A DNA stretch of 19,045 nt from DATHWB01 sp035544575 (GTDB lineage: Bacteria; Actinomycetota; Acidimicrobiia; Spongiisociales; ZC4RG35), in the NCBI GenBank assembly GCA_035544575.1, contig DATKEC010000022.1, positions 1 to 19,045 on the forward strand. The letters run 5' to 3'. Of the stretch, positions 6,808 through 14,703 are shown piece by piece (positions within the stretch are counted from its first letter, which is position 1; every line of letters starts with the position of its first letter). The notes under the pieces were generated by a model. It worked only from the letters and a program-made list of their open reading frames with translations, did no database searches and was not told where the DNA came from. Position numbers and translations under genes: made by a program.

Positions 6808-6993
6808 ATGGCAAGAAAAGCATTGATCGAAAAGCACAAGCGAACCCCGAAGTTCAAAGTCCGCGGATACAACCGCTGCCAGCGGTGCGGTCGGCCGCGC
6901 GGGTACCTGCGCGACTTCGGCATGTGCCGAATCTGTGTACGCCAGCTCGCCAGCGTCGGCGAGCTGCCCGGTGTGCGAAAGGCGTCGCTGTAA
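6808..6993 (+). CDS. rpsN: 30S ribosomal protein S14, zinc type
   Basis: This is the short S14 form that binds zinc and sits in the 30S head. The 61-residue length and the four cysteines C24, C27, C40 and C43 (CQRC and CRIC) mark the zinc-containing type, as opposed to the cysteine-free form of about 100 residues used under zinc shortage. The basic opening MARKALIEKHKRTPKFKVRG and the ending VRQLASVGELPGVRKAS fit closely. The 12-nt gap from rplE holds a good GAGAGGAA ribosome site. Confidence 0.98.
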   Translation: MARKALIEKHKRTPKFKVRGYNRCQRCGRPRGYLRDFGMCRICVRQLASVGELPGVRKASL

Positions 6994-6995
6994 TC

Positions 6996-7391
6996 ATGAT
7001 GACCGATCCCATCGCAGACATGCTCACCCGGATCCGCAACGCCGTAGCCGTCGGCCACGAGCGGGTGACCATCCCTGCCTCGAAGACGAAGGAAGCATTG
7101 GCTCGGGTGCTCGCCTCGGAAGGTTTCATCGACCGCTACGAGGTCAAGGCCGCCGATCCGGGAAGCGAGCTGCTGCTCGTCCTCCGGTACGGCGAACGGC
7201 GCGCACCGGTGATCCGAGGGCTGCGCCGCGTCTCCAAGCCCGGCCACCGCGTGTACCGCGGCGCCTCGGAGCTGTCTCGTGTGCAGGGCGGCATGGGTGT
7301 GGCGATCGTTTCGACCTCCCAGGGCCTGATGCCCGACCGCGAAGCGCGGCGGCGTCGCCTCGGGGGCGAAGTCATGGCAGAGGTCTGGTGA
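6996..7391 (+). CDS. rpsH: 30S ribosomal protein S8
   Basis: S8 is a primary 16S rRNA binder and, in E. coli, the translational repressor of the spc operon. Two adjacent ATGs (6996 and 6999) give 131 or 130 residues, both normal; 6996 is slightly nearer the weak GAAAGG upstream. Signatures are TDPIADMLTRIRNAVAVGHE, SKTKEALARVLASEGFIDRY, RRVSKPGHRVYRG, and the C-terminal GVAIVSTSQGLMPDREARRR. The usual family end is followed by GGEVMAEVW, close to the common GGEVLAYVW. The frame is open upstream inside rpsN without similarity. Confidence 0.97.
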   Translation: MMTDPIADMLTRIRNAVAVGHERVTIPASKTKEALARVLASEGFIDRYEVKAADPGSELLLVLRYGERRAPVIRGLRRVSKPGHRVYRGASELSRVQGGMGVAIVSTSQGLMPDREARRRRLGGEVMAEVW

Positions 7392-7392
7392 G

Positions 7393-7929
7393 ATGAGTCG
7401 CGTAGGAAAGATGCCCGTCGAGGTTCCGTCGTCGGTCGAGTTCGCGCTCGACGGCAACACGGTGTCGGTCAAGGGCCCGAAGGGCGAGTTGTCCCGAGAT
7501 TTCCACGAGCGCGTGGCGATCTCATTCGAGGACGGAACGGCAACCGTCACACGCCACGACGATGCCCGTGAATCCCGTGCCCTGCACGGGCTCAGCAGGG
7601 CGCTCCTCGCCAACATGGTCACCGGTGTCGCCGAAGGCTTCCGCCGCGAGCTCGAGATCGTCGGCGTGGGCTACCGCGCCACGCTCAAGGGCAACGACCT
7701 CGAAATGCAGCTCGGTTTCTCCCACCCGGTGTCGGTGGCGGCACCCGACGGCATCACCTTCGAGGTGCCCGAGCCGACCAAGATCGCCGTGATCGGGATC
7801 GACAAGGAATTGGTGGGCCAGGTGGCCGCCGACATCAGGAAGATCCGCCCCCCCGAGCCGTACAAGGGCAAGGGCGTGCGGTACGTCGGCGAACACGTTC
7901 GCCGCAAGGCAGGAAAGGCAGGTCGCTGA
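7393..7929 (+). CDS. rplF: 50S ribosomal protein L6
   Basis: L6 lies at the base of the L7/L12 stalk near the sarcin-ricin loop. The 178-residue product has the two repeated alpha/beta domains typical of L6. The opening is MSRVGKMPVEVPSSVEFALD with VSVKGPKGELSR. The C-terminal domain contains the family signature PEPYKGKGVRYVGEHVRRKA. GVAEGFRRELEIVGVGYRA links the two. The ATG is 1 nt after the rpsH stop codon, with AGAGGT about 8 nt upstream. It shares one base with rplR. Confidence 0.98.
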   Translation: MSRVGKMPVEVPSSVEFALDGNTVSVKGPKGELSRDFHERVAISFEDGTATVTRHDDARESRALHGLSRALLANMVTGVAEGFRRELEIVGVGYRATLKGNDLEMQLGFSHPVSVAAPDGITFEVPEPTKIAVIGIDKELVGQVAADIRKIRPPEPYKGKGVRYVGEHVRRKAGKAGR

Positions 7930-8279
7930 TGCGAGCACGCAACGATGCCCGCAAACGGCGTCACGCCCGGGTGCGCAAGAGCCTGCGCGGCACGATCGGC
8001 CGTCCCCGCCTGGCCGTCTACCGGTCGAACCGGTACATCTACGCCCAGGTGATCGACGACGACAACGGCACCACGCTCGTGGCGGCTTCCTCCCAGGAGG
8101 AGCCGCTTCGGACCAAGACCCTCACCGTGGACACGGCGGGAGAAGTCGGCAAACTCGTCGCCGAGCGGGCCAAGGAAGCCGGCATCTCGTCGGTGGTCTT
8201 CGACCGGGGCGGGTATCGCTTCCATGGACGGGTGAAGGCTCTCGCCGACAGCGCCCGCGACGCAGGTTTGGAGTTCTGA
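7929..8279 (+). CDS. rplR: 50S ribosomal protein L18
   Basis: L18 binds 5S rRNA together with L5. The 116-residue product starts with a very basic arm (RARNDARKRRHARVRKSLRG), then GRPRLAVYRSNRYIYAQVID, the central KTLTVDTAGEVGKLVAERAK, and the C-terminal signature SVVFDRGGYRFHGRVKALAD. The ATG overlaps the rplF stop codon by one base. The length is at the short end of the normal range. The stop is 1 nt before rpsE. Confidence 0.97.
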   Translation: MRARNDARKRRHARVRKSLRGTIGRPRLAVYRSNRYIYAQVIDDDNGTTLVAASSQEEPLRTKTLTVDTAGEVGKLVAERAKEAGISSVVFDRGGYRFHGRVKALADSARDAGLEF

Positions 8280-8280
8280 G

Positions 8281-8832
8281 ATGAGCGATCGAGATCGAGA
8301 TCAAAGCCAATTCGACGAGCGGGTCATCCAGATCAACCGGGTGGCCAAGGTGGTGAAGGGTGGACGTCGGTTCTCCTTCACGGCTCTCGTCGTGGTCGGC
8401 GACAACAACGGCAAAGTGGGCGTGGGTTACGGCAAGGCCAAAGAAGTCCCCGCCGCCATCCAGAAGGCGATGGAGATCGGACGCAAGTCCATGGTGACCA
8501 TTCCCATGGCGGGAACCACGATCATCCACGAGAACACCGGCAACCACGACGCGTCGCGGGTGTTCATCAAGCCTGCTGCTCCCGGTACGGGGGTCATCGC
8601 CGGCGGTGCGGTGCGTCAGATCCTCGAGGCTGCGGGCGTCAAGGACGCGCTGGCCAAGTCGCTGGGCGCACCGACCCATCTCAATGTGGCTCGGGCAACC
8701 ATGAACGCCCTCACCAGCCAGCGCCGTCCCGACGAGGTGGCGCGTGACCGGGGCAAGCAGCCGGAGGACTTCGTTCCACCGGGGCTGCTCGCCGCGTATC
8801 GCTCGACCGAGGCGATGCGGGCGGGGTCCTGA
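8281..8832 (+). CDS. rpsE: 30S ribosomal protein S5
   Basis: S5 lies at the back of the 30S subunit and affects decoding accuracy and spectinomycin response. The 183-residue product has the double-stranded RNA-binding N-domain with NRVAKVVKGGRRFSFTALVV and the loop VGDNNGKVGVGYGKAKEVPA, then the C-domain APGTGVIAGGAVRQILEAAG with KSLGAPTHLNVARATMNALT. The acidic, Gln-rich first 15 residues vary in this family. The region equivalent to the spectinomycin-resistance loop (VVKGGRR) looks unmodified. TTGGAG precedes the ATG by 8 nt. Confidence 0.98.
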   Translation: MSDRDRDQSQFDERVIQINRVAKVVKGGRRFSFTALVVVGDNNGKVGVGYGKAKEVPAAIQKAMEIGRKSMVTIPMAGTTIIHENTGNHDASRVFIKPAAPGTGVIAGGAVRQILEAAGVKDALAKSLGAPTHLNVARATMNALTSQRRPDEVARDRGKQPEDFVPPGLLAAYRSTEAMRAGS

Positions 8833-8841
8833 GGATCTGAG

Positions 8842-9024
8842 ATGGCCGAGAAACTCACAGTCACATTGAAGAAAAGCGTGATCGGCGAGAAGCCGAAGAC
8901 CCGCGCGACGGTACGGGCCATCGGCCTGCGCCGGATCAACCACACCGTCGAACACGATGACACACCGGACGTGCGCGGAATGCTGCACGCCGTTCGCCAC
9001 CTCATCGAGGTCGAGGAGCACTGA
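8842..9024 (+). CDS. rpmD: 50S ribosomal protein L30
   Basis: L30 is a small 50S protein with a beta-alpha-beta-alpha-beta fold and is not present in every bacterium. The 60-residue product shows the characteristic LTVTLKKSVIGEKPKTRATV, IGLRRINHTVEHDDTPDVRG and MLHAVRHLIEVEE. The gap of 9 nt from rpsE holds TGAGGAT as the ribosome site. The stop shares one base with the rplO ATG. Confidence 0.97.
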   Translation: MAEKLTVTLKKSVIGEKPKTRATVRAIGLRRINHTVEHDDTPDVRGMLHAVRHLIEVEEH

Positions 9025-9485
9025 TGCCCGAAAGAGAACAGCTGAAGCTGCACCACCTGGTGCCGGCTCCGGGATCCAAGAAAGCGAAGATCCGCGTCGG
9101 ACGCGGCGAAGGTGGGCGCCGTGGCAAGACCGCCGGCCGCGGCACCAAGGGCCTCAAGGCTCGCAATTCGCTCCGTCCCGGTTTCGAAGGCGGCCAGATG
9201 CCGATCGCCCGCCGCATCCCCAAGCTCGGCGGCTTCACCAACGTCAACAAGGAATACTTCGCCATCGTCAACATCGGCACGCTCGCAGAGGCCTATTCGG
9301 CCGGGGCGGATGTGACGATCGAGGACCTCAAGGCAAAGGGCCTCGTCAAGCACAAGGGCCGGGTCAAGGTGCTGGGTGAGGGCGAGATCTCCCACGCCCT
9401 CACCGTTCAGGCTCATGCCGTCAGCGGTGCTGCCCGTCAGAAGATCGAATCAGCCGGCGGGACCGTCTCCCTCGTCGAAGAGTGA
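9024..9485 (+). CDS. rplO: 50S ribosomal protein L15
   Basis: L15 is a late-assembly 50S protein. The 153-residue product begins with the flexible basic Gly-rich arm (LKLHHLVPAPGSKKAKIRVG, GRGEGGRRGKTAGRGTKGLK) and GFEGGQMPIARRIPKLGGFT, then the globular C-terminal part with LKAKGLVKHKGRVKVLGEGE and a final AARQKIESAGGTVSLVEE. GAGGAG lies 7 nt before the ATG. It is the last ribosomal gene in the unbroken overlapping series; a gap of about 106 nt follows before secY. Confidence 0.97.
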   Translation: MPEREQLKLHHLVPAPGSKKAKIRVGRGEGGRRGKTAGRGTKGLKARNSLRPGFEGGQMPIARRIPKLGGFTNVNKEYFAIVNIGTLAEAYSAGADVTIEDLKAKGLVKHKGRVKVLGEGEISHALTVQAHAVSGAARQKIESAGGTVSLVEE

Positions 9486-9500
9486 GACGGTACGACCGGA

Positions 9501-9528
9501 CTGAACGGCCGATGATCCCGGGTACGAT
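9501..9528 (+). promoter_or_regulatory. Candidate promoter ahead of secY
   Basis: The only sizeable gap inside the cluster (9486-9591) has TACGAT at 9523-9528 as a possible -10 element, with CTGAAC 16 nt upstream as a weak -35. It would give a leader of about 55 nt before the secY ATG. The match is modest, and no hairpin with a T run was seen after rplO, so read-through from the ribosomal genes is equally likely. Confidence 0.3.
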
Positions 9529-9591
9529 GGCGCCCTCGGAGAAGGCCGACACCGCGCCACGCCGACCCCCGACACCACGGATGCTGACCCA

Positions 9592-10914
9592 ATGAATGTT
9601 CTTTCCATCTACCGGCACATGTTCGCCATCCCGGACCTGCGTCGGAAGATCCTCTTCACGCTCGCGATGTTCGCGGTCTATCGCCTCGGTGCCACCATCC
9701 CGGTGCCGGGGATCGACCTGGACAACCTGCGCCTGTTCCAGGCCCAGCAGCAGGTCGGTGGGATCTACGGACTCCTCAACTTGTTCTCGGGCGGCGCCCT
9801 CGAACAGCTCTCGGTGTTCGCGCTCGGCATCCTTCCCTACATCACCGCGTCGATCATCATGCAGTTGCTGGCGGTGGTCATCCCGCGTCTGCAGGCGCTG
9901 CAGGAGGAGGGTGAGTCCGGCCGCAAGGTGATCACCCAGTGGACCCGGTACATGACGATCGTCCTGGCCCTGATCCAGGCCACTGGTTTCACATTCCTCT
10001 TCCATGTCGGCACATTCACCGGCGGCATCGACCTCATCCCCGACTACAGCCCGGGTCTGGTGGCGCTCATCGTCCTGACGATGACGGCCGGTACTGCCTT
10101 CGTGATGTGGCTCGGCGAGCTCATCACCCAGCGCGGTGTCGGCAACGGGATGTCGCTGCTCATCTTCGTTTCGATCCTGTCCCAGTTCCCGTTCGTGTTC
10201 GGCCAGATCTGGGGTCAGACCGCGGCGGTCGGCCTGTGGTTCCGCTTCAGCGTCATCATGCTGATCTTCGTCCTGATGATCGTCTCGATCATCTACATGG
10301 ACCAGGCCCAGCGGCGCATCCCGATCCAGTTCGCCAAGCGTGTCCGTGGTCGCCGGGTGATGGGTGGTCAGTCCACCTACATCCCGATCAAGGTGAACAC
10401 CGCCGGAGTGATCCCGGTGATCTTTGCCACTTCGGTGATGCTCTTCCCGGCGCTCGTGGTCACAGCCATTCCGAGTGACGGCCGGATCGTCCAGCAGATC
10501 CGGACGTGGGTCGACGTGAACCTGGGGGGCGGTGCCGGTGGCCAGATCTCCATCTGGTACGTGATCGTGCTCTTCGCCCTGATCGTGTTCTTCACCTACT
10601 TCTACACCGCGATCCAGTTCGACCCGGTGAAGCAGTCCGAGATGATCCAGCGACAGGGCGGGTTCATTCCTGGTGTCCGTCCCGGCCGGCAGACTTCGGC
10701 TCACCTGGGCCACGTGCTCAATCGGATCACGCTCCCCGGATCGTTGTTCCTGGCCATCATCTCCGTGCTGCCGGCGATCGCCGGTCTGATCTGGAACATC
10801 GCCATCAGTTTCTCCGGTGTGTCGATTCTCATCGTGGTGGGTGTGGCACTCGAGACGATGAAGCAGATCGAGAGCCAGCTCACGATGCGCAATTACGAAG
10901 GCATCTTGTCGTGA
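9592..10914 (+). CDS. secY: Protein translocase subunit SecY
   Basis: SecY is the channel subunit of the SecYEG translocon in the inner membrane, used by SecA and by the SRP pathway. The 440 residues carry about ten hydrophobic helices. Diagnostic segments are the N-terminal LRRKILFTLAMFAVYRLGAT, IPVPGID, the plug-side LNLFSGGALEQLSVFALGIL with PYITASIIMQLL, the cytoplasmic loop AQRRIPIQFAKRV, KVNTAGVIPVIFATS, and the end MKQIESQLTMRNYEGIL. The ATG at 9592 gives a typical N-terminus, though no good ribosome site precedes it. The stop overlaps adk by 4 nt, matching the widespread secY-adk-map order. Confidence 0.98.
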   Translation: MNVLSIYRHMFAIPDLRRKILFTLAMFAVYRLGATIPVPGIDLDNLRLFQAQQQVGGIYGLLNLFSGGALEQLSVFALGILPYITASIIMQLLAVVIPRLQALQEEGESGRKVITQWTRYMTIVLALIQATGFTFLFHVGTFTGGIDLIPDYSPGLVALIVLTMTAGTAFVMWLGELITQRGVGNGMSLLIFVSILSQFPFVFGQIWGQTAAVGLWFRFSVIMLIFVLMIVSIIYMDQAQRRIPIQFAKRVRGRRVMGGQSTYIPIKVNTAGVIPVIFATSVMLFPALVVTAIPSDGRIVQQIRTWVDVNLGGGAGGQISIWYVIVLFALIVFFTYFYTAIQFDPVKQSEMIQRQGGFIPGVRPGRQTSAHLGHVLNRITLPGSLFLAIISVLPAIAGLIWNIAISFSGVSILIVVGVALETMKQIESQLTMRNYEGILS

Positions 10915-11453
10915 AGCTGCTGTTCGTGGGCCCTCCCGGCGCCGGGAAGGGGACCCAGGCAGCTCGGGTCGCCGAGAAGCTCGGCATCGCCCACGTTTCC
11001 ACCGGTGACATGTTCCGCGCCCTCGACGAGAGCTCTGATCTGGGACGCCGGGTGAAGAAGATCATGGAGTCGGGTGCGTACGTGCCGGACAGCATCGTCA
11101 TCGAGATGCTCGAAGCTCGGATTGCCGAGGACGACGCGGCGGCGGGGTACATCCTCGACGGTTTCCCTCGCACCGTTGGGCAGGCTGAGGCCCTCGACGA
11201 GTTCCTCGGAGAGTCGGGACTGGATGCGGTGGTGCTCTTCGAGATCGACATCGACGAGGTGGTCGCCCGGATGTTGGAGCGCGGCCGTGCCGACGACACC
11301 GACGAGACGATCCGCACCCGCCTCGAGGTCTATGCCGAACAGACCGAGCCCCTCATCGATCGATACTCCGAGGCCGGCCTGGTACGCCTGGTCGACGCCG
11401 AAGGAGAGATCGAGGAGATCACCGATCGGGTCCTCGCCGCCCTCGAAGCCTGA
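10911..11453 (+). CDS. adk: Adenylate kinase, short-LID form
   Basis: This enzyme interconverts ATP plus AMP and two ADP in the cytoplasm. The GTG start at 10911 overlaps the secY stop codon (GTGA) and gives 180 residues beginning MKLLFVGPPGAGKGTQ with the P-loop at residues 7-15. STGDMFRA and ILDGFPRTVGQAEAL form the AMP-binding and core parts. The LID is short: MLERGRADDTDETIRTRLEV follows directly with no four-Cys zinc insert, as in mycobacterial adenylate kinases. The frame is open far upstream, but only as a shadow of secY. The last base of the stop is shared with map. Confidence 0.97.
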   Translation: MKLLFVGPPGAGKGTQAARVAEKLGIAHVSTGDMFRALDESSDLGRRVKKIMESGAYVPDSIVIEMLEARIAEDDAAAGYILDGFPRTVGQAEALDEFLGESGLDAVVLFEIDIDEVVARMLERGRADDTDETIRTRLEVYAEQTEPLIDRYSEAGLVRLVDAEGEIEEITDRVLAALEA

Positions 11454-12229
11454 TGATCACCATCAAGTCGACACGCGAGTTCGAACTGATGACCGTCGCC
11501 GGACGGTGTGTCGCCGAGGTCCACGCCGCCATCCGCGAGGCAGCCAAGCCAGGGGTTTCGATGCTGGAGCTGGACTCGGTGTCCCACGCGGTGCTCGAGG
11601 CTCACGACTGCACGCCATCCTTCTTGGGATATCACGGCTTTCCGGCGACGATCTGTGCTTCGCCCAATGACGTGATCGTCCATGGCATCCCCACCGACTA
11701 TCGGCTGCAGGAGGGCGACATCCTCTCGATCGACTCGGGCGCGATCTATCAGGGGTATCACGGTGACGCCGCGTTCACGATGGCGATCGGCGAGGTGCCG
11801 GCGGAGGTTCTCGAACTGATCGAGACCACCGAGCGGGCGATGTGGGCGGGAATCGGCGAGGTGAGGCACGGCAACCGGATCGGAGACATCGGCGCCGCTG
11901 TTGAGACGGTCGGCCGGGCCGGCGGATACGGGATCGTCCAGGAGTACGTCGGTCACGGCATCGGCCGCCAGATGCACGAGGAGCCGCAAGTCCCCAACTA
12001 CGGCACGCCGGGCAGGGGCATGCGGTTGCGCAAGGGAATGGCGCTGTGCATCGAGCCGATGTTCAACCTCGGGGGCCCCGAGACCAGGGTCGACGCCGAC
12101 GAGTGGACGGTGCGTACTGCCGACGGCTCGCTGTCTGCGCACTGGGAGCACACGGTGTGCATCACTCCTGACGGTCCCGTCGTGACGACCTTCCCCGCCG
12201 ACGCCCACCTCCCCGTCCCCCTCGGCTGA
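11453..12229 (+). CDS. map: Methionine aminopeptidase, type I
   Basis: This enzyme removes the initiator methionine from nascent proteins after deformylation. The 258-residue pita-bread enzyme has all five metal ligands: D94 (SIDSGA), D105 (YHGDAAF), H168 (GHGIG), E201 (CIEPM) and E232 (WEHTV). The substrate-side histidine is in VHGIP (H77). There is no N-terminal extension with an SH3-binding or zinc-finger part. The ATG shares one base with the adk stop codon and has no clear ribosome site, so coupling is likely. This is the last gene of the + strand translation block here; infA does not follow. Confidence 0.98.
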   Translation: MITIKSTREFELMTVAGRCVAEVHAAIREAAKPGVSMLELDSVSHAVLEAHDCTPSFLGYHGFPATICASPNDVIVHGIPTDYRLQEGDILSIDSGAIYQGYHGDAAFTMAIGEVPAEVLELIETTERAMWAGIGEVRHGNRIGDIGAAVETVGRAGGYGIVQEYVGHGIGRQMHEEPQVPNYGTPGRGMRLRKGMALCIEPMFNLGGPETRVDADEWTVRTADGSLSAHWEHTVCITPDGPVVTTFPADAHLPVPLG

Positions 12230-12256
12230 CCGAGAATCCCCCCGTACCCAGGGTTA

Positions 12257-12278
12257 GATCGGACGTATACGTCCGATC
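12257..12278. promoter_or_regulatory. Perfect 22-bp palindrome after map
   Basis: The half site GATCGGACGTA is followed directly by its exact reverse complement, giving 11 paired bases per side. As RNA it would form a 9-bp stem with a TATA loop. It lies 27 nt after the map stop codon and about 62 nt before the next start codon. No T run follows, so it could be a U-less terminator, or an operator for a dimeric (for example TetR-like) repressor of the downstream gene. The symmetry is seen directly; the role is inference. Confidence 0.6.
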
Positions 12279-12340
12279 CGGCCCGCGGAAGCGGTCTACG
12301 CGGCCCGGTGGGGTGGGCGCTGCGCGAGAATGCGCCCCTC

Positions 12341-13453
12341 ATGACTGCACCCTCGGACGAACAGCGCTTCTTCGACACCCGCGCCGCCTACACGATGTTC
12401 GTCCATGCCACCGACGAGAAGAAGGTGGTGGCCGACCGCCTCGGTCGGGAGGTCGACCATCTGATCATCGGCCAGCCCGGTTTGCGGGTGTTCGATGCCG
12501 GTATGGGCGATGCGTCGGTCCTCGACCATCTGATGCGCCGCATCCACGTCGACGAACCGCACATCCCCTGGCTCGTCGTCGCCAAAGAGATCTCGATCGA
12601 AGACGTCCGCCAGGCGCTCATGCGTCTTCCGGACCGCTTCATCGAACATCCCGAACTGGTCTTCGTCGTCACCAACATGAAGTTCAGCGAGGCGCCCTCG
12701 CTGCGACCGGCCGACGGTGGCGAGGTGCGCTGGACCGAAGTGGAACTGGAGGGTCGGACCAGCCACGAGTTCAGTACCCAGATCCGGTCACTGTTCGACA
12801 CGCTGGCCGACGACTGGCAGGTCGATACCAGCGGAGTGACAGGGAACCCGGTCCATCGTCACCCGTCGGTCCTCGTGCTCTACCGCCAGGACCGTCGCTT
12901 CATCCTCCAATCTACGATTCCTCGCCCTGAGGGTCACGACGCCGGCTACGACCTGATCGTCATGTCCCAGGCGTATCGGGCGAAGACGGCCGTCGACCGC
13001 AAGGTCCGGCTGGTTCTCGTCCCTCTCGCACGGGCGCTCGCACCCCGGGGACGCCTGATCGGAATCCAGTCGTATGGGGGAGACCCCGGTGGGGAGATCA
13101 TCCAGGGTGTGTGGCCCGATGAGGTGCCGTTCCCGTACGGTCGCCACGAGATCGTCGACGAAGCCCGCAAGCAACTGGGAGAGGAAGAGTTCGAGTTCCA
13201 CGCCCTCGACGACGAACAGTCCATCTTCGACTACTCGATGCACACGATGCCGTCCCAGGAGATGGAACACATTGGCACGTCGTCGCTGGTGGCTGCGTTC
13301 TCTTCTGCGGCCTACGTGGCCCAGATCGACGAACGCCGACTGTCCGAGGCGATGGCCACCGGTTCGTATCTCGACGTCACCCGCAAAGTGATCGAGGCCC
13401 ACGGCGGTGTGTGGTTCCGCGACGAGAGCTTCCTGATCACTCGCCGGCCCTGA
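12341..13453 (+). CDS. Class I SAM-dependent methyltransferase-like protein
   Basis: I do not recognise a specific family, but the fold markers of a Rossmann methyltransferase are present. Residues 49-59 (RVFDAGMGDAS) look like motif I, with an acidic residue after the next strand (AKEIS, about 81-85). YDLIVMSQAYR (about 203-213) resembles motif IV, and LAPRGRLIGIQSYGG (about 233-247) resembles the following strand and turn. The C-terminal half has acidic stretches. The substrate is unknown. The ATG at 12341 gives 370 residues; an in-frame GTG at 12308 would add 11 unconvincing residues. No strong ribosome site precedes either. It occupies the place where infA or rpmJ often sits, and it ends 4 nt from convergent dinB. 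No membrane segment is seen. Confidence 0.6.
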   Translation: MTAPSDEQRFFDTRAAYTMFVHATDEKKVVADRLGREVDHLIIGQPGLRVFDAGMGDASVLDHLMRRIHVDEPHIPWLVVAKEISIEDVRQALMRLPDRFIEHPELVFVVTNMKFSEAPSLRPADGGEVRWTEVELEGRTSHEFSTQIRSLFDTLADDWQVDTSGVTGNPVHRHPSVLVLYRQDRRFILQSTIPRPEGHDAGYDLIVMSQAYRAKTAVDRKVRLVLVPLARALAPRGRLIGIQSYGGDPGGEIIQGVWPDEVPFPYGRHEIVDEARKQLGEEEFEFHALDDEQSIFDYSMHTMPSQEMEHIGTSSLVAAFSSAAYVAQIDERRLSEAMATGSYLDVTRKVIEAHGGVWFRDESFLITRRP

Positions 13454-13457
13454 TCGG

Positions 13458-14690
13458 TCACTCCCGCTCGGCCAGTTCCCTGAAAGCGTCGGGGACGCTG
13501 CCGCGGGTTGACAGCAGGACCGATGCCCGTCCCACCGCGGCGGTTCCGAATCGGGCGCGGGCCAGATCGATCTGTTCGTCGACCATCAGGGCGGCCGCAC
13601 CGCGCACGCTGCCACTGCGGGTCGGATCTCCTGGATCGAAGGGGAGTTCGAGTTGGAGGGAAGTGCGTTTCTCCAAGCGGGACACCGAAATCCCGACGAG
13701 GGTCACCGGCCCGTCGGCGGCGAGGCGGGCGGCGGCGAGAAGCGGGAGACCGGTGTGGTGGAGCGCGGCGGTCGTGGACGCGGCCGTGCCCAACGTCACC
13801 GCCCGGGTGTGGCTGGTCATGTCGCTGAACCGTGCGCGGACGGTGATCGTACGACCGGCGAGGGTTTTCTTACGGAGCCGGCGGGCAACTCGGTCAGACA
13901 ACCCGAGCAGGACAGCGGACAGATCGGCGGGGTCGGTCGTTCCGCGACCCAGCGCCGACTGAGCGCCGACGGATTTGCCGGCGGTGTGGGTGACGACGGG
14001 GCGCGGATCGCGGTTGTGGGCGAGGGCCTGGAGGTGCGCGGCGGTGGCACGGCCAAGACGAGCCGTGAGGGACGGTGCCGGAAGAGCGGCGAGATCACCC
14101 ACCGTGGAGACGCCGAGTTCGATCAGCGCCTTTTCGGTCACCGGACCGACACCCCACATGACCCTGACTGGCAGACGATGCAGCCAGGCGAGTTCATGCT
14201 CGGGGAGAACCTCGATCAGCCCATCCGGCTTCGCCTGGCCCGAGGCCACCTTGGCCAGGAACTTCGTACGGGCGATCCCCACCGAAATCGGGAGCCCCAC
14301 CTCGGTGCGGACCCGCTCTCTGATCCGAGCGCCGATCTGGTGTGGCGTACCGAGCAAATGCTCGGTTCCCAACACGTCGAGGAACGCCTCGTCGACCGAT
14401 ATCTGTTCGAGCATCGGAGTCGAATCCCGGCAGATGTCCATCACCTGCTGGGAGAAGTCGAGGTAGCGATCGAACGAGCCTTCCACCACCACCGCGTGGG
14501 GACACCTGGAGAGCGCCGCCTTGACGCCCATCGGCGCCGAGATGCCGTAGGCACGTGCCTCGTAGGATGCGGCCAGGACCACTCCGCCCCCCACCAGCAC
14601 CGGCTTGCCCCGGATGGTCGGGTCCAGCAGTTGCTCCACCGAGGCATAGAAGGCGTCGAGGTCGACATGGAGGATGTGGGCGTGCGCCAT
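13458..14690 (-). CDS. dinB: DNA polymerase IV (Y-family translesion polymerase)
   Basis: This low-fidelity polymerase extends primers past damaged template bases. With the start at 14690 it has 410 residues. Catalytic acids are D10 in HVDLDAFYASVEQ and D100/E101 in SVDEAFLD. The steric-gate position appears to be Y15. PISVGIARTKFLAKVASGQA, KPDG and the thumb helix-hairpin-helix WGVGPVTEKALIELGVSTVG are present, then a little-finger domain and a probable beta-clamp peptide QLELPF at about residue 346. An in-frame ATG at 14711 would add 7 residues, but it lies inside the LexA box, and a -10-like element sits just before 14690, so I prefer the shorter form. The 3' end nearly touches the convergent methyltransferase-like gene. 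Confidence 0.95.
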   Translation of the reverse strand: MAHAHILHVDLDAFYASVEQLLDPTIRGKPVLVGGGVVLAASYEARAYGISAPMGVKAALSRCPHAVVVEGSFDRYLDFSQQVMDICRDSTPMLEQISVDEAFLDVLGTEHLLGTPHQIGARIRERVRTEVGLPISVGIARTKFLAKVASGQAKPDGLIEVLPEHELAWLHRLPVRVMWGVGPVTEKALIELGVSTVGDLAALPAPSLTARLGRATAAHLQALAHNRDPRPVVTHTAGKSVGAQSALGRGTTDPADLSAVLLGLSDRVARRLRKKTLAGRTITVRARFSDMTSHTRAVTLGTAASTTAALHHTGLPLLAAARLAADGPVTLVGISVSRLEKRTSLQLELPFDPGDPTRSGSVRGAAALMVDEQIDLARARFGTAAVGRASVLLSTRGSVPDAFRELAERE

Positions 14691-14697
14691 CCGGTCC

Positions 14698-14703
14698 AGT
14701 GTA
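14698..14703 (-). promoter_or_regulatory. -10-like hexamer of dinB
   Basis: On the - strand TACACT lies 7 nt before the ATG at 14690, which would place the transcription start at or next to the A of the start codon, giving a leaderless mRNA. It directly abuts the LexA box. No convincing -35 element is visible at 16-18 nt. Confidence 0.5.

Noticed and set aside
7888..7903. Dyad GGCGAACACGTTCGCC inside rplF, resembling a LexA half-site pair
   Set aside because: The GAAC and GTTC halves are separated by two bases, not the required four, and the site is deep inside a coding region encoding conserved L6 residues.
9421..10713. Open frame of 430 codons on the - strand opposite rplO and secY
   Set aside because: Its Asp/His/Arg-rich composition is the antisense image of a membrane protein gene; secY on the + strand is certain.
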